A stretch of DNA of 33,864 bases from an uncultured Faecalibacterium sp. (GCA_934533135.1 CAKTBG010000030.1:1-33864), one strand, 5' to 3'. Counted from the stretch's first letter, positions 1 through 8,106 are shown. Notes: generated by a model not told the origin, from the sequence alone. Made by a program: numbers and translations.

Positions 1-57
1 CCGCAGCTGTTTGGCGATTACCCCAGCGTGCAGCTTCATCTTACACGAAAAGGATAA
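1..57 (+). CDS. C-terminal end of an unidentified upstream gene (partial)
   Basis: The first 19 codons are open in frame 1 and end at TAA 55-57, reading PQLFGDYPSVQLHLTRKG. The stop lies only 6 bp before the amylosucrase start, so this is probably the last gene before it in the same operon. Eighteen residues are too few to name a family. A carbohydrate enzyme or transport gene would fit the context, but that is a guess. Confidence 0.45.
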   Translation, partial: PQLFGDYPSVQLHLTRKG

Positions 58-63
58 AGAAAG

Positions 64-1890
64 ATGACAAATCAAGACAATTTTGCAGTCCGGTTCGCCA
101 AACATAAAGATGAACTGGAATGGCTGTTCATGGAACTGTACCACAACCGGGAAGGGCTGGAAGTTCTGGAGCGGGAGATGGCAGAAGCCTACAACGCCCG
201 CAGTGCTGAGCTGAAAGCACTGGACAAGGCACGCTCTGCCGACCCGGAGTGGTACAAGCGGGGCAATATGTTCGGCATGACCATGTACACCGACCTCTTT
301 GCCGGAAATTTGAAAGAGCTGGCGAAGAAGCTGCCCTACCTCAAGGAGCAGAAGCTGACCTATCTGCACCTGATGCCCCTACTGCAGATGCCCCACCCCC
401 ACAACGACGGCGGCTATGCGGTGGAGGATTTCGATACCGTAGACCCTGCTCTCGGCACCAACAAAGATCTGGAAAATCTGACCCGGGAGCTGCGGAAAGC
501 AGGCATCAGCCTGTGTCTGGATTTTGTCATGAACCACACCGCCAGCACCCACCGCTGGGCGATGGCGGCAAAGGCGGGCGACCCGTGGTTTCAGGCCTAT
601 TACCACCTCTACGAGGACCGCACCATCCCCGACCAGTACGAGCAGACCGTGCCGCAGGTGTTCCCCAACACCGCACCCGGCAACTTTACATGGTGCGAGG
701 AGATGCACAAGTGGGTGCTGACCACCTTCCACGACTATCAGTGGGACCTGAACTACGCAAACCCGGCGGTGTTCGTGGACATGACCAAGAGCATCCTGCA
801 CCTCGCCAACCTTGGCGTGGAGGTGTTCCGCATTGATGCGGTGCCCTATATCTGGAAGCAGCTGGGCACCACCTGCCGCAATCTGCCGCAGGTGCACACC
901 ATCGTGCGGATGCTCCGCATGGTGCTGGAATGCGTCTGCCCGGCGGTCATCCTCAAGGGCGAGGTGGTCATGGCTCCCAGAGAGCTGGCGGCGTACTTTG
1001 GCACCCCGGAAAAGCCGGAATGCCATATGCTCTACAACGTGTCCACCATGGTCAACCTGTGGAGCGCATTGGCAAGCCGGGATACCCGGCTGCTGAAAGC
1101 CCAACTGGATGCTCTTCATGCTCTGCCGAAGAATTGCTGGTTCGTGAACTATCTGCGCTGCCACGATGACATCGGCTGGGGTCTGGATGAGGCGGTGGAA
1201 AACCGGCTTAGCATCGACCCGCAGAAGCACAAGGAATACCTGTACCACTTCTATGAGGGCGATTTCCCCGGCAGCTGGGCGAAAGGCGAACTGTACAACT
1301 ACGACCCTGCCACCGGCGATGCCCGCAGCTGCGGCACCACCGCCAGTCTGTGCGGCGTGGAGCAGGCACTGGAAAAAGATGACAAGATCGCACTGGACTA
1401 CGCCGTGAAGCGCGACTTGCTGCTGCACGCTGCCATGGCATTCTTGCAGGGCTTCCCCATGCTGAACTGCGGTGATGAGATCGCCCAGCGCAACGGCTGG
1501 GACTACAAAAATGACCCCGACCGTGTGGAGGACAGCCGCAATCTGCACCGCAGCCGCTTCAACTGGGAGGACGCCAAGCAGCGCACCCAAAAAGGCACGC
1601 TGCAAAACCGGCTGTGGCAAGGCATGGAGCAGCTGCGTAAAATGCGGGCAGACCCCTGCTTTGCCCCGGATGCGTGGGTAACCACATGGGACAGCCACAA
1701 CCCCGGCGTGCTGGCACTGGTACGCAAGCGCGGCGAGGAAACGCTGGTGGGATTGTTCAACTTTACCGAGTACCCGGCAGGGGCAAGTCTGGATGCTCTG
1801 GGCGGCGAGTATTACACCCCGGAGGGAGCTTCCGTCTGGCTGGCGGATGTGGAGCTGGAACCCTATCAGGCACTGCTGGTGCGCCGCTGA
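64..1890 (+). CDS. GH13_4 amylosucrase / sucrose-cleaving glycoside hydrolase
   Basis: A cytoplasmic enzyme of 608 aa with no signal peptide. The order of motifs is that of GH13 subfamily 4: an N-terminal helical region (about 1-80), then a (beta/alpha)8 barrel with LDFVMNHT, EVFRIDAVPYIWK with the nucleophile D258, ILKGEVV with the acid/base E300, and NYLRCHDDIGW with H367/D368. These spacings follow Neisseria amylosucrase (D286, E328, D393), and the length is close to its 636 aa. Family members split sucrose, either transferring glucose to an alpha-1,4-glucan and releasing fructose, or simply hydrolysing it; the sequence alone does not separate the two. The ATG at 64 follows AAAGGA. A fructokinase remnant immediately downstream supports a sucrose locus. 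Confidence 0.88.
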   Translation: MTNQDNFAVRFAKHKDELEWLFMELYHNREGLEVLEREMAEAYNARSAELKALDKARSADPEWYKRGNMFGMTMYTDLFAGNLKELAKKLPYLKEQKLTYLHLMPLLQMPHPHNDGGYAVEDFDTVDPALGTNKDLENLTRELRKAGISLCLDFVMNHTASTHRWAMAAKAGDPWFQAYYHLYEDRTIPDQYEQTVPQVFPNTAPGNFTWCEEMHKWVLTTFHDYQWDLNYANPAVFVDMTKSILHLANLGVEVFRIDAVPYIWKQLGTTCRNLPQVHTIVRMLRMVLECVCPAVILKGEVVMAPRELAAYFGTPEKPECHMLYNVSTMVNLWSALASRDTRLLKAQLDALHALPKNCWFVNYLRCHDDIGWGLDEAVENRLSIDPQKHKEYLYHFYEGDFPGSWAKGELYNYDPATGDARSCGTTASLCGVEQALEKDDKIALDYAVKRDLLLHAAMAFLQGFPMLNCGDEIAQRNGWDYKNDPDRVEDSRNLHRSRFNWEDAKQRTQKGTLQNRLWQGMEQLRKMRADPCFAPDAWVTTWDSHNPGVLALVRKRGEETLVGLFNFTEYPAGASLDALGGEYYTPEGASVWLADVELEPYQALLVRR

Positions 1891-1892
1891 AA

Positions 1893-2054
1893 GGAGCTGC
1901 CCTGTCCAAGCTCTGCAAGGAGGATCTGGAGACCCTGACCGTGGACAAACTGGAAAGCATTCTGGCTTTTGCCAATAAAGCCGCCAGCATCACCACCAGC
2001 CGCCACGGAGCAATTCCGGCGATGCCAACATTAGACGAAGTTAAGATAGAATAA
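1893..2054 (+). pseudogene. C-terminal remnant of PfkB-family fructokinase
   Basis: Starting 3 bp after the amylosucrase stop, this frame encodes about 53 residues, including LESILAFANKAASITTSRHG and then AIPAMPTLDEV. That is the typical last helix and tail of PfkB-family fructokinases, where FANAAAxLxTTxxGAIPAMPT is conserved. The leading GAALSKLC looks like the residues just after the catalytic GAGD motif, which itself is missing. No start codon or ribosome binding site precedes it, so most of the kinase (about 250 residues) has been deleted and only the 3' end remains, joined directly to the amylosucrase gene. A cytoplasmic fructokinase would phosphorylate the fructose released by the neighbour. 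Confidence 0.75.
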
Positions 2055-2102
2055 AAACCGACCACGAACCTGTGTTCTCGTACAGGCCAGTGGTCGGTTT
2101 GC
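2055..2102 (+). terminator. Rho-independent terminator of the sucrose locus
   Basis: An 11-bp perfect stem, AAACCGACCAC (2055-2065) with GTGGTCGGTTT (2090-2100), begins directly at the fructokinase stop codon. The arms carry A and T runs at their ends, so it could work in both directions. Confidence 0.85.
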
Positions 2103-2132
2103 TATGAAAAAAATTGAATTTCGATAAACATC

Positions 2133-2161
2133 TTGACAGAGGCAACCGCAGGGCGTATTCT
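2133..2161 (+). promoter_or_regulatory. Sigma-A type promoter for the decayed operon
   Basis: A perfect -35 TTGACA (2133-2138), a 17-bp spacer and the -10 TATTCT (2156-2161). The nearest gene downstream is the methyltransferase remnant at 2315, leaving a leader of about 145 nt in which I see no gene. This is among the best -35 matches in the window even though it now drives only broken genes. Confidence 0.6.
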
Positions 2162-2314
2162 TTTGGCAGAAGGACCGCTGAGAAGCGGAATTTTACAGGA
2201 CTGGAAGTTAACTTCGTCTAACTTATAATGCGAGGAATTGCTGGTCTGTCACCCGGAGCAGGCATCTGGTAAAAAGCATTGTATTGGGAATGGAAAACAG
2301 AAAGAGGTGGAGTT

Positions 2315-2501
2315 ATGTCCTTTTTTGAAAACACCCGCAAGCCCGCAGGTCTTGGCGGGAAGATCTATGATGGGGCAGGCGCAGGAAAAGGCAGACCTCC
2401 TACGCCTGTTGAAAAGACGGCTGGAGAACCTGTATGAAGCCGTAACATTTGGAACAGTGAAGGGCATGGCATGGTTCGCCTGCCGGAAAGGACTACGATG
2501 A
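2315..2501 (+). pseudogene. Remnant of a class I SAM-dependent methyltransferase
   Basis: ATG 2315 has a GAGGTGGAG ribosome binding site and starts MSFFENTRKPAGLGGKI, the typical N-terminus of a Firmicute methyltransferase group (usually about 200-230 aa). After residue 17 the reading departs from the family and stops at 2435-2437. In another frame the following bases read TVKGMAWFACRKGLR and stop at 2499-2501, which could be the family's C-terminal strand. That stop overlaps the next start as ATGA, typical of translational coupling. I infer one or more internal deletions plus a frameshift; the SAM-binding glycine motif is absent. The N-terminal match is good, the C-terminal one tentative. 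Confidence 0.55.
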
Positions 2502-2998
2502 AATTTAAGACATTTGGAAATCGGAAGGATCCCGCTGTTTTGTTTTTTCATGCTATGGGTGTGACGGGGGAGAGCAGCGAACCGGTTGCGAAATACTTAC
2601 AGGATCGGTATTTCTGCATTCTGCCCACCTCCACCGTGTACTGCAAAGGACAGAACTATATCAGCAAGGCGGACGAGGTTCGTCAGGTGGAAGAATACCT
2701 GAAATTGCAGGGAGTGGAATGCCTTGAACTGCAAAAGCGTATCTATTTCGAGTTTGGCAGCATAGAAGAGCATTTCAAATACCGTCAGGCCGTGATGGAA
2801 GCCTACCCCTGCGGCCATTATCCCATATTTGAGGGATACGATCATATGCAATATCAGATACGCGATCCGAAGGGCTTTGCTGAAATGCTGACATCGATCG
2901 CTGCGCAGGACGAGATGCCAAAGCTGCCGTTTATCAGAAAGGGAGAAAACCCGATAGGAACTGCAAAATCGAGAAAAACACCGTGCAGGAGACGCTGA
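2498..2998 (+). pseudogene. Alpha/beta hydrolase with an in-frame internal deletion
   Basis: The reading from ATG 2498 (GGAAAGG upstream) is 166 aa. Residues 1 to about 75 (AVLFFHAMGVTGESSE, then the PTSTVYCKGQNYISKADE segment) are the N-terminal part of an alpha/beta hydrolase. From LQKRIYFEFGSIEEHFKYRQ onward the sequence is the C-terminal cap and end, including the FEGYDHMQYQIRDP segment that should carry the catalytic histidine. The central part with the nucleophile elbow (around a VASSIG-type motif) is missing; intact relatives known to me are about 240-250 aa. The last residues after LPFIRKGEN run into the next remnant. The protein is probably non-functional, although the frame is kept. 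Confidence 0.65.
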
Positions 2999-3150
2999 TC
3001 CTCCCGCTGTATTCCCGGAAGCTGTGTACCGAGCTGTACCCAAACCTCTTTCAGGACGAAACGGCGGTGCGTCTGATCGAGCAGATTCCGCTGAAAACGG
3101 TGGCATATTCCGTGCCGAAAAACAAATCCCTTAATCCGGACCGTCGATGA
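2962..3150 (+). pseudogene. N-terminal remnant of a leucine carboxyl methyltransferase-like protein
   Basis: In the frame ending at TGA 3148-3150 the DNA reads IEKNTVQETLILPLYSRKLC followed by TELYPNLFQDETAVRLIEQI. This is the conserved N-terminal helix region of the PPM1/TcmP-like leucine carboxyl methyltransferase family in Firmicutes. After that the reading leaves the family and stops within about 20 residues, so the catalytic Rossmann domain is gone. No clear start codon remains, because the 5' end overlaps the 3' end of the hydrolase remnant. It is the third broken gene of this decayed operon. Confidence 0.6.
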
Positions 3151-3180
3151 CAAAACGGCTCGGATAAGGGATTTTTGTTT
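3124..3180. terminator. Bidirectional terminator between the decayed operon and the ABC permease gene
   Basis: The stem pairs AAATCCCTTA-TCCG (3124-3138, one bulged base) with CGGATAAGGGATTT (3161-3174). It is followed by T-rich DNA on the plus strand (TTTTTGTTT), and by GTTTTT on the minus strand after the same stem. It lies 11-60 bp beyond the permease stop at 3191, so it can end both convergent transcripts. Confidence 0.8.
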
Positions 3181-3190
3181 GGGATGCAGA

Positions 3191-4057
3191 TCAGCCTTTG
3201 ACTCCGCCGAGAGCAACGCCGCGGACGATGAATTTCGAGAGCAGCAGGTAGACGACGATCACAGGCAGGATGGCAATGGCCACCAGCATATAGACCTTGC
3301 CCATATCAAACTTGAGGAAGTCGGCACTGCGCAGCTGGGCAATGAGGATGGGCAGCGTCTTTTTATCCGCCGTATCCAACACCAGTGCGGGGATGAAGTA
3401 GTTGTTCCAGCTTGCAACAAAGGAGAAGATGGCCTGCACTGCCAGAGCGGGCTTCATGATGGGGAGCACGATGTGATTGAAGGTGTAAAACTCTCCCGCG
3501 CCGTCGATGCGAGCCGCCTCCACGATCTCCATGGGGAGAGAGGCGTCCAGATACTGCTTCATGAAGAAGAACACCGCCGGAGCCGCAATGCTGGGGATGA
3601 TGAGGGGGAGAAAACTGTTCTTCAGGCCCATTTTGGTGATCAGCTGCAAAAAGCCCAGTGCGGACACCTGCGTGGGCATCGTCATGATGAGGAGGATGAG
3701 GGCGAATGCAGCCTTTTTGAATTTGAAATTGTAGGCATAAATGCCATAGGCGGTCAGAGCCGAGAAATAGACGCTGAGGGCTGCTGAGCAGGCGGAGACG
3801 AGCAGGCTGTTCCGCACACCGGACAGCACGGGAATGTTGGCGTCCGAGAGGACGTTTTTCAGGTTCGTCAGCAGAGATTTGCCGGGCAGAAGGGAAAAGC
3901 CCTTCTGGATCTCAAAATGGGTGCGGGTGGAGTTGATGAGCAGTACATAGAAGAAGAACAGGCATAGAAAGCTCAGCAGCACCAGAACGACGTAGCTGAC
4001 CGTGCGGCGAGCCGCAAGGGTCGCCTTTTCCGATTTGGTTTTTACCGCGTGTGACAT
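3191..4057 (-). CDS. Carbohydrate ABC transporter permease, MalG/CUT1 type
   Basis: 288 aa from the ATG at 4057 (MSHAVKTK), which has a GGGAGG site 8-9 bp upstream; the longer upstream reading lacks a hydrophobic start. Six transmembrane segments are visible, beginning with YVVLVLLSFLCLFFFYVLL. The cytoplasmic EAA loop EAARIDGAGEFYTFNHIVLP contacts the ATPase subunit, as in MalG. It overlaps the upstream permease gene by 16 bp, so the two are translationally coupled. It forms the inner-membrane channel with the 4042-5031 protein. No ATP-binding gene lies nearby, so a shared MsmX/MsiK-type ATPase is expected. The cognate sugar is probably a cello-oligosaccharide, given the divergent cellobiose phosphorylase gene. 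Confidence 0.92.
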   Translation of the reverse strand: MSHAVKTKSEKATLAARRTVSYVVLVLLSFLCLFFFYVLLINSTRTHFEIQKGFSLLPGKSLLTNLKNVLSDANIPVLSGVRNSLLVSACSAALSVYFSALTAYGIYAYNFKFKKAAFALILLIMTMPTQVSALGFLQLITKMGLKNSFLPLIIPSIAAPAVFFFMKQYLDASLPMEIVEAARIDGAGEFYTFNHIVLPIMKPALAVQAIFSFVASWNNYFIPALVLDTADKKTLPILIAQLRSADFLKFDMGKVYMLVAIAILPVIVVYLLLSKFIVRGVALGGVKG

Positions 4058-5031
4058 GATGCATTTCCTCCCTTCGCCTGTTTGCTCGCCCGTCGGCGAG
4101 CCTTGCGCTCGGCCTTGCTCAGGCCGTCCTCTTCCCGGGTGAGGGAGAAGTAAACGACGACGCAGAGCACGGCACATACCAAGAACAGCACCACGGAGAC
4201 CGCACCGGCCATGCCGTAATTCTTACTGAACAGGTGGTTGTTCAGGTACATGATCATGGTGGTGGAGGTGCGGTCCGGGCCGCCCTTGCCGTTCGTCAGG
4301 ATCTGCGGCACATCGAACATCTGCAGACCGCCGATCATAGAGGTGATCATCACATAGACCAGAATCGGCCGGATGAGGGGGATGGTGATCTTCCAGAACA
4401 TCTGATTCGGGCTGCAGCCGTCCAGCTCAGCGGCCTCGTACAGGGTGGGATCCACGCCCATGATGGCCGCCATCAGCATGATGGTGGTGTTGCCGAACCA
4501 CATCAGGAAGTTCATCAGGCCGATCAGACCCCGGTTGCCCCAGACCGTATTCAGGAAGCTGAAGGGCTGCTGGAGGACGCCCATGCTCACCAATACCGCG
4601 TTCACCGGGCCGTTGTCCGAGAACAGGGCAAAGAACAGCATGGCAAAGGCCGACGCCATGATGAGGTTGGGCATATAGATGACCGTCTTGAAGAAGGTCT
4701 GCCCCTTGAGCTTGAGCCGCAGATCGGTGAACCAGGCCGCCAGCAGCAGCGAGACGGCGATCTGCGGGATAAAACCAATGATCCAGAGCAGCAGCGTGTT
4801 GCCAAAGTATTTGGGCAGGTCGGTGGAAAACAGGGTGATGTAGTTTTTCAGCCCCACAAAGCTGGGGCCAATGATCTTCAGGCCGCTGCGGTAGTATTCA
4901 AAAAAGCTGTAATAAATGGTAGAACCCAGCGGGATCAGCTGGAACACCGCAAAAATGAGAAAGAAGGGTGCGATGAAGATGTAGCCCCATTTCGCATAGC
5001 TGATCGAGCTTTTCTTTTTTGTTTTGTCCAT
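4042..5031 (-). CDS. Carbohydrate ABC transporter permease, MalF/CUT1 type
   Basis: 329 aa with the usual CUT1 layout: a first membrane span at WGYIFIAPFFLIFAVFQLIP, several further spans, an EAA loop YEAAELDGCSPNQMFWKITI and a last span near LFLVCAVLCVVVYFSL. The C-terminus is basic (KAERKARRRASKQAK) and cytoplasmic. AGGAGG lies 9 bp before the ATG at 5031. The gene sits between the binding protein and the second permease. The 107-bp gap to the binding-protein stop contains a terminator-like hairpin (5065-5101) that should lower its expression relative to the binding protein. Confidence 0.92.
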   Translation of the reverse strand: MDKTKKKSSISYAKWGYIFIAPFFLIFAVFQLIPLGSTIYYSFFEYYRSGLKIIGPSFVGLKNYITLFSTDLPKYFGNTLLLWIIGFIPQIAVSLLLAAWFTDLRLKLKGQTFFKTVIYMPNLIMASAFAMLFFALFSDNGPVNAVLVSMGVLQQPFSFLNTVWGNRGLIGLMNFLMWFGNTTIMLMAAIMGVDPTLYEAAELDGCSPNQMFWKITIPLIRPILVYVMITSMIGGLQMFDVPQILTNGKGGPDRTSTTMIMYLNNHLFSKNYGMAGAVSVVLFLVCAVLCVVVYFSLTREEDGLSKAERKARRRASKQAKGGNASCHTR

Positions 5032-5064
5032 GGAACCGCCCTCCTGACGTGCGCCGCATCCGGC

Positions 5065-5101
5065 AAAAAGGGGCGGGCGGGATCAGCGTCCGGCCCGCCC
5101 C
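5065..5101 (-). terminator. Intra-operon hairpin between binding protein and permease genes
   Basis: On the minus strand GGGGCGGGC (5101-5093) pairs with GCCCGCCCC (5078-5070) around a 14-nt loop and is followed by five T residues (5069-5065). It lies between the binding-protein stop and the permease ribosome binding site. Such leaky terminators are common after the binding-protein gene in CUT1 operons, where more binding protein than permease is needed. Partial read-through is inferred. Confidence 0.65.
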
Positions 5102-5138
5102 TCGGATTCGGTTTTTAAGAGATTGCTTCAGGCTGCGC

Positions 5139-6581
5139 TCAGGCAGGCCACTCCACCGTGGTCAGCTCGGGGTACTTCTCCTTGATGGCGGTTTCAAAGT
5201 TTGCTTTTGCGGTATCTTCGTCCACGTTGCCGGTGAAGTAATCCTTGAACGCGGTCTGGAAGCTCTCATTCAGACCCTGATCGTAGGGGCCTGCGTTGGA
5301 CATATCGATCTTCTTGGCCGCCTCCGCAAACAGCGCGATGTGGTTCTGGCCGCCCAAGAAATCGGACTTGTAATCGCTGGCTGCGATCTCTTCCATGGCT
5401 TTCTCGTTGTTGGTGTAGTCCTGCGTATCCAGCGTGATCTGCTTCATGATGGCTTCATCGCAGGTCAGCTTCTGCATCACGTCGCGGATGGTCTCCAGAT
5501 TGTCGCTGCCCGCTGCGCCGCAGATCCAAGTGCCGCCCCAGTAATAGGGCTGAGGGCCTTCGCACACGGCGTAATCACCGTAGATGCCGTTGCCCACTTC
5601 TTCCTTGCCGCCCTCGGCCACGGGTGTCTCCAGAGAGTTGCCCAGCAGGGTGAAGTTGATGCCCCAAGTGGAGTAGAAGAAGCCGAACACCTTGCCGGTG
5701 GGTCCCTGATCCGCTGCCCACTGGCTGTCCCACAGGCTGGACTTGTTGTTGTAGCCCTTATCGGTGTATTCCTTGGTCTGATCCACCCACTTCATGAGGT
5801 TGGGATCGACCTTGACGGTGGTGCCGTCCACCCAAGGAGCGGATACGTTGTTGGAGAAGGTGCGGTAGGCATCGTCGAAGCCGGACAGCATCTTGTAGCC
5901 CTTTGCAGAGGCCTGTGCCGCCACATCGTTGAACTTATCCCAGTCGGAGAGGAAGCTCTGCACTTCGGTGGGGTCGTCGGTGCCCAGCACCTCCTTGGCA
6001 ATGCTGCGGCGGTAAGCAAACAGACCGGGGGTCGCCTGCCAAGTGGTGCCGCGCTGACTGCCGTCCACGGAAACGATGTCCTTGGTATACTGGTACTGCC
6101 CGGCCAGATCGGAATCGGTCAGGCCGATGTCTGCCTTGACGTCCAGAGCGTAATCGGAATCCACGTATTTCAGGGCGTAGTCGGCCTCGATCAGGAAGAT
6201 GTCCACCTTGGCGTCATCGGCAGCCGAATCCTGACTCAGCAGAGCCTCGTCCAGCTTGTTCTGATAGTTGTTGTTCTCGTTGGCGTTGATGGTCCACTTG
6301 ACGGTGGTGCCGTCCTTCAGGGTGGTAGTGGATTTATCGTCGGCGATGGAGGCGACTTCGGGGTAATAATCGTTGAAACGGCTCTGGAATTCGTCGTTCC
6401 AGCACCAGATGTTCAAAACCTTGCCCTGTGCTGCGGGCGCACTGGCCGCTGCGGAAGATGCCGTAGAGGAAGCGGCGGGAGAGGCGGTGCCGGAAGAAGA
6501 ACCGCCGCAGGCACTCAGTGCTGCGGAGAGGGTAACTGCACCGGAAGCCAGCAGAAAATTACGACGCGAAATCTTTCTCAT
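5139..6581 (-). CDS. ABC transporter sugar-binding lipoprotein
   Basis: 480 aa, a family 1 extracellular solute-binding protein. The N-terminus MRKISRRNFLLASGAVTLSA carries a twin-arginine-like SRRNFL motif. It runs into a lipobox ending at C25 (LSAC), followed by a Gly/Ser/Ala-rich linker to about residue 60, so the mature protein is lipid-anchored on the outer face of the membrane. The mature part is rich in aromatic and acidic residues, as expected for a sugar binder. It is the first gene of the transporter set, 85 bp after the LacI regulator on the same strand, and precedes the two permeases. Cellobiose or cellodextrins are the likely ligand, inferred only from the divergent GH94 gene. 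Confidence 0.9.
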   Translation of the reverse strand: MRKISRRNFLLASGAVTLSAALSACGGSSSGTASPAASSTASSAAASAPAAQGKVLNIWCWNDEFQSRFNDYYPEVASIADDKSTTTLKDGTTVKWTINANENNNYQNKLDEALLSQDSAADDAKVDIFLIEADYALKYVDSDYALDVKADIGLTDSDLAGQYQYTKDIVSVDGSQRGTTWQATPGLFAYRRSIAKEVLGTDDPTEVQSFLSDWDKFNDVAAQASAKGYKMLSGFDDAYRTFSNNVSAPWVDGTTVKVDPNLMKWVDQTKEYTDKGYNNKSSLWDSQWAADQGPTGKVFGFFYSTWGINFTLLGNSLETPVAEGGKEEVGNGIYGDYAVCEGPQPYYWGGTWICGAAGSDNLETIRDVMQKLTCDEAIMKQITLDTQDYTNNEKAMEEIAASDYKSDFLGGQNHIALFAEAAKKIDMSNAGPYDQGLNESFQTAFKDYFTGNVDEDTAKANFETAIKEKYPELTTVEWPA

Positions 6582-6632
6582 GATAAAAAACCTCCTTCAA
6601 TGGTTTTTCGTGATCCAAAATTTTTTGCGGAA

Positions 6633-6653
6633 AGTTCCGGTCCGCCCGGAACT
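6633..6653 (-). other. Small hairpin between the LacI and binding-protein genes
   Basis: A 7-bp perfect stem AGTTCCG/CGGAACT with a 7-nt loop lies just after the regulator stop. The following minus-strand bases are A-rich and T-rich but lack a clean T run, so it is at best a weak terminator or an mRNA processing or stabilising stem. Confidence 0.4.
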
Positions 6654-6666
6654 CAGTACGACCAAT

Positions 6667-7674
6667 TCATGCGCTGCCCACGGAATCGCCCTCCAGCAGC
6701 CGGCCCGTCACCGGGATCTGCTCGGCCAGTGTCACACGGGGGTGCTCGATCATCTGCACCAGTTTGTCCGCAGCCATCCGACCCAGCATTCTGGTGTTCT
6801 GCTGCCAAGTCACCAGCTGGGGCTTCATCACGCGGGAAAGATAAATGCCGTCGTAGCCCATCACGGAGATGTCTTCCGGGATGCGCAGACCCGCCTCATT
6901 CAGGGCAATGCAGCCGCCCATGGCCGAGAAATCATCGGGGAACAGGATGCAGGTGGGGCACTGCGGGAGTGCCAGCAGAGCCTGCGTTTCCTGCGCACAG
7001 CGATCCGGGTCGTGGTAAACGCCGCTGCGCACGTATTCGTCCGGAACATTCAGCCCCAGCTCCGCGCAGCTTTTGTAAAAGCCCGCCAGACGTTTTTCGG
7101 TGACTGCGGTTTGCTCGCCGTGGATGAAGGCGATGCGGCGGTGCCCCCGGGCGTAGGCGTAGCGCACCAGTGCCGAAAGCCCGTTGACATTATCGGAAAG
7201 GATGGCCATCCGATTGTTGAACACATGGTCGATGGTCACCACCGGCACATCGCTGTTCACCAGCTCCACCACCTGCGGGTCATTGAAATCCACACAGGCG
7301 ATCACGGCACCGTCCACGCCGCGGTAATGGCAGTGCTCCAAATAAGTCATGGTGCGGCCGCCCAGATTGCGGTTGATGAAGGTGATGTCGTAGCCAAGCT
7401 TTTCCACCTGCACCTTGAAGCTGTCCAGCACGGCGGAAAAATACTCGTGCGCCAAGCCGCTCTGCCGCTCGTCCACGAAGAGAACGCCCAGATTGTAGGT
7501 GCGGTTGGTCTTCATGGAGCGAGCCGCCATATTGGGAACGTATCCCATCCGGCGCGCTGCCTCGCGGATGCGGTTGCGGGTGGCGGCAGAGATGTCCGGC
7601 TGCCCGTTGAGTGCCTTGCTCACGGTTGCCACCGAGACGCCGCATTCCTGCGCCAGCTCTTTCATGGATGACAT
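6667..7674 (-). CDS. LacI-family transcriptional regulator of the cellobiose locus
   Basis: 335 aa from the ATG at 7674. This start is chosen because GGAGGAGG lies 6 bp upstream and the HTH begins at once (MSSMKELAQECGVSVATVSK, then ALNG with the hinge near residue 50). The rest is a periplasmic-binding-protein-like effector domain (GVLFVDERQSG, DGAVIACVDF, DDFSAMGGCIALNEAGLRIP, ISVMGYDG). It should bind a sugar and control both the transporter genes behind it and the divergent phosphorylase. Three copies of CGTTTTCG(C/T)(A/T)A in the divergent spacer are candidate operators, one just downstream of its own -10, which suggests autoregulation. An alternative start at 7665 is possible. Confidence 0.9.
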   Translation of the reverse strand: MSSMKELAQECGVSVATVSKALNGQPDISAATRNRIREAARRMGYVPNMAARSMKTNRTYNLGVLFVDERQSGLAHEYFSAVLDSFKVQVEKLGYDITFINRNLGGRTMTYLEHCHYRGVDGAVIACVDFNDPQVVELVNSDVPVVTIDHVFNNRMAILSDNVNGLSALVRYAYARGHRRIAFIHGEQTAVTEKRLAGFYKSCAELGLNVPDEYVRSGVYHDPDRCAQETQALLALPQCPTCILFPDDFSAMGGCIALNEAGLRIPEDISVMGYDGIYLSRVMKPQLVTWQQNTRMLGRMAADKLVQMIEHPRVTLAEQIPVTGRLLEGDSVGSA

Positions 7675-8106
7675 ACTGCTGTCCTCCTCCCGAGGGCCTG
7701 CCGGACACTTCACAAAGCTTTTCGCTTGCAGGACCTCAATCGTTTTCGCAATTTCAATATAGCGCACTTTGCATGAAAAATCAAGAATGAATGCAAAACT
7801 TTTGGCTTGTTCCACTGCATTTCGGCATTTCGCGTGGTTTGGAAGGGCTGAAATTGGGCAGTCTGTATCGTTTTCGTTACATTTCGTTACAGTTCGATAA
7901 TTTTTTCGTTCCCAAAGCGCATTGCGGGTCGGGATGGGCGGATTTTCTGCGGTTGTATATTTCAGCGGAGCCCTTGCTTTTTGCCGCAGAATAGACTATT
8001 ATCAGGGTAACAAGCCTCCTCGCTGCAATTGGACCGCAAACCTAAAACGTTTTCGCAAACCCGGAGTTCAGCATTTTCGGTTTTCCATAGAAGGAGGAAC
8101 AAGGCT
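7675..8106. promoter_or_regulatory. Divergent control region between lacI and cellobiose phosphorylase
   Basis: 432 bp without a gene. For lacI (minus) there is TTGATT (7784-7779), a 17-bp spacer and TATATT (7761-7756). For the phosphorylase (plus) there is TTGCTT (7974-7979), 17 bp, and TATTAT (7997-8002). Three related sites are seen: CGTTTTCGCAA at 7741-7751, CGTTTTCGTTA at 7869-7879 and CGTTTTCGCAA at 8048-8058. The last is part of AAAACGTTTT, a LacI-type palindrome with a central CG (8044-8053). The outer two lie just downstream of the two promoters, where a bound repressor would block transcription. Confidence 0.6.

Noticed and set aside
5019..7103. Plus-strand open reading of 694 codons across the ABC transporter genes
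   Set aside because: It lies antisense to the binding protein and regulator, whose motifs and ribosome binding sites are clear; the composition is typical of GC-rich frame shadows.
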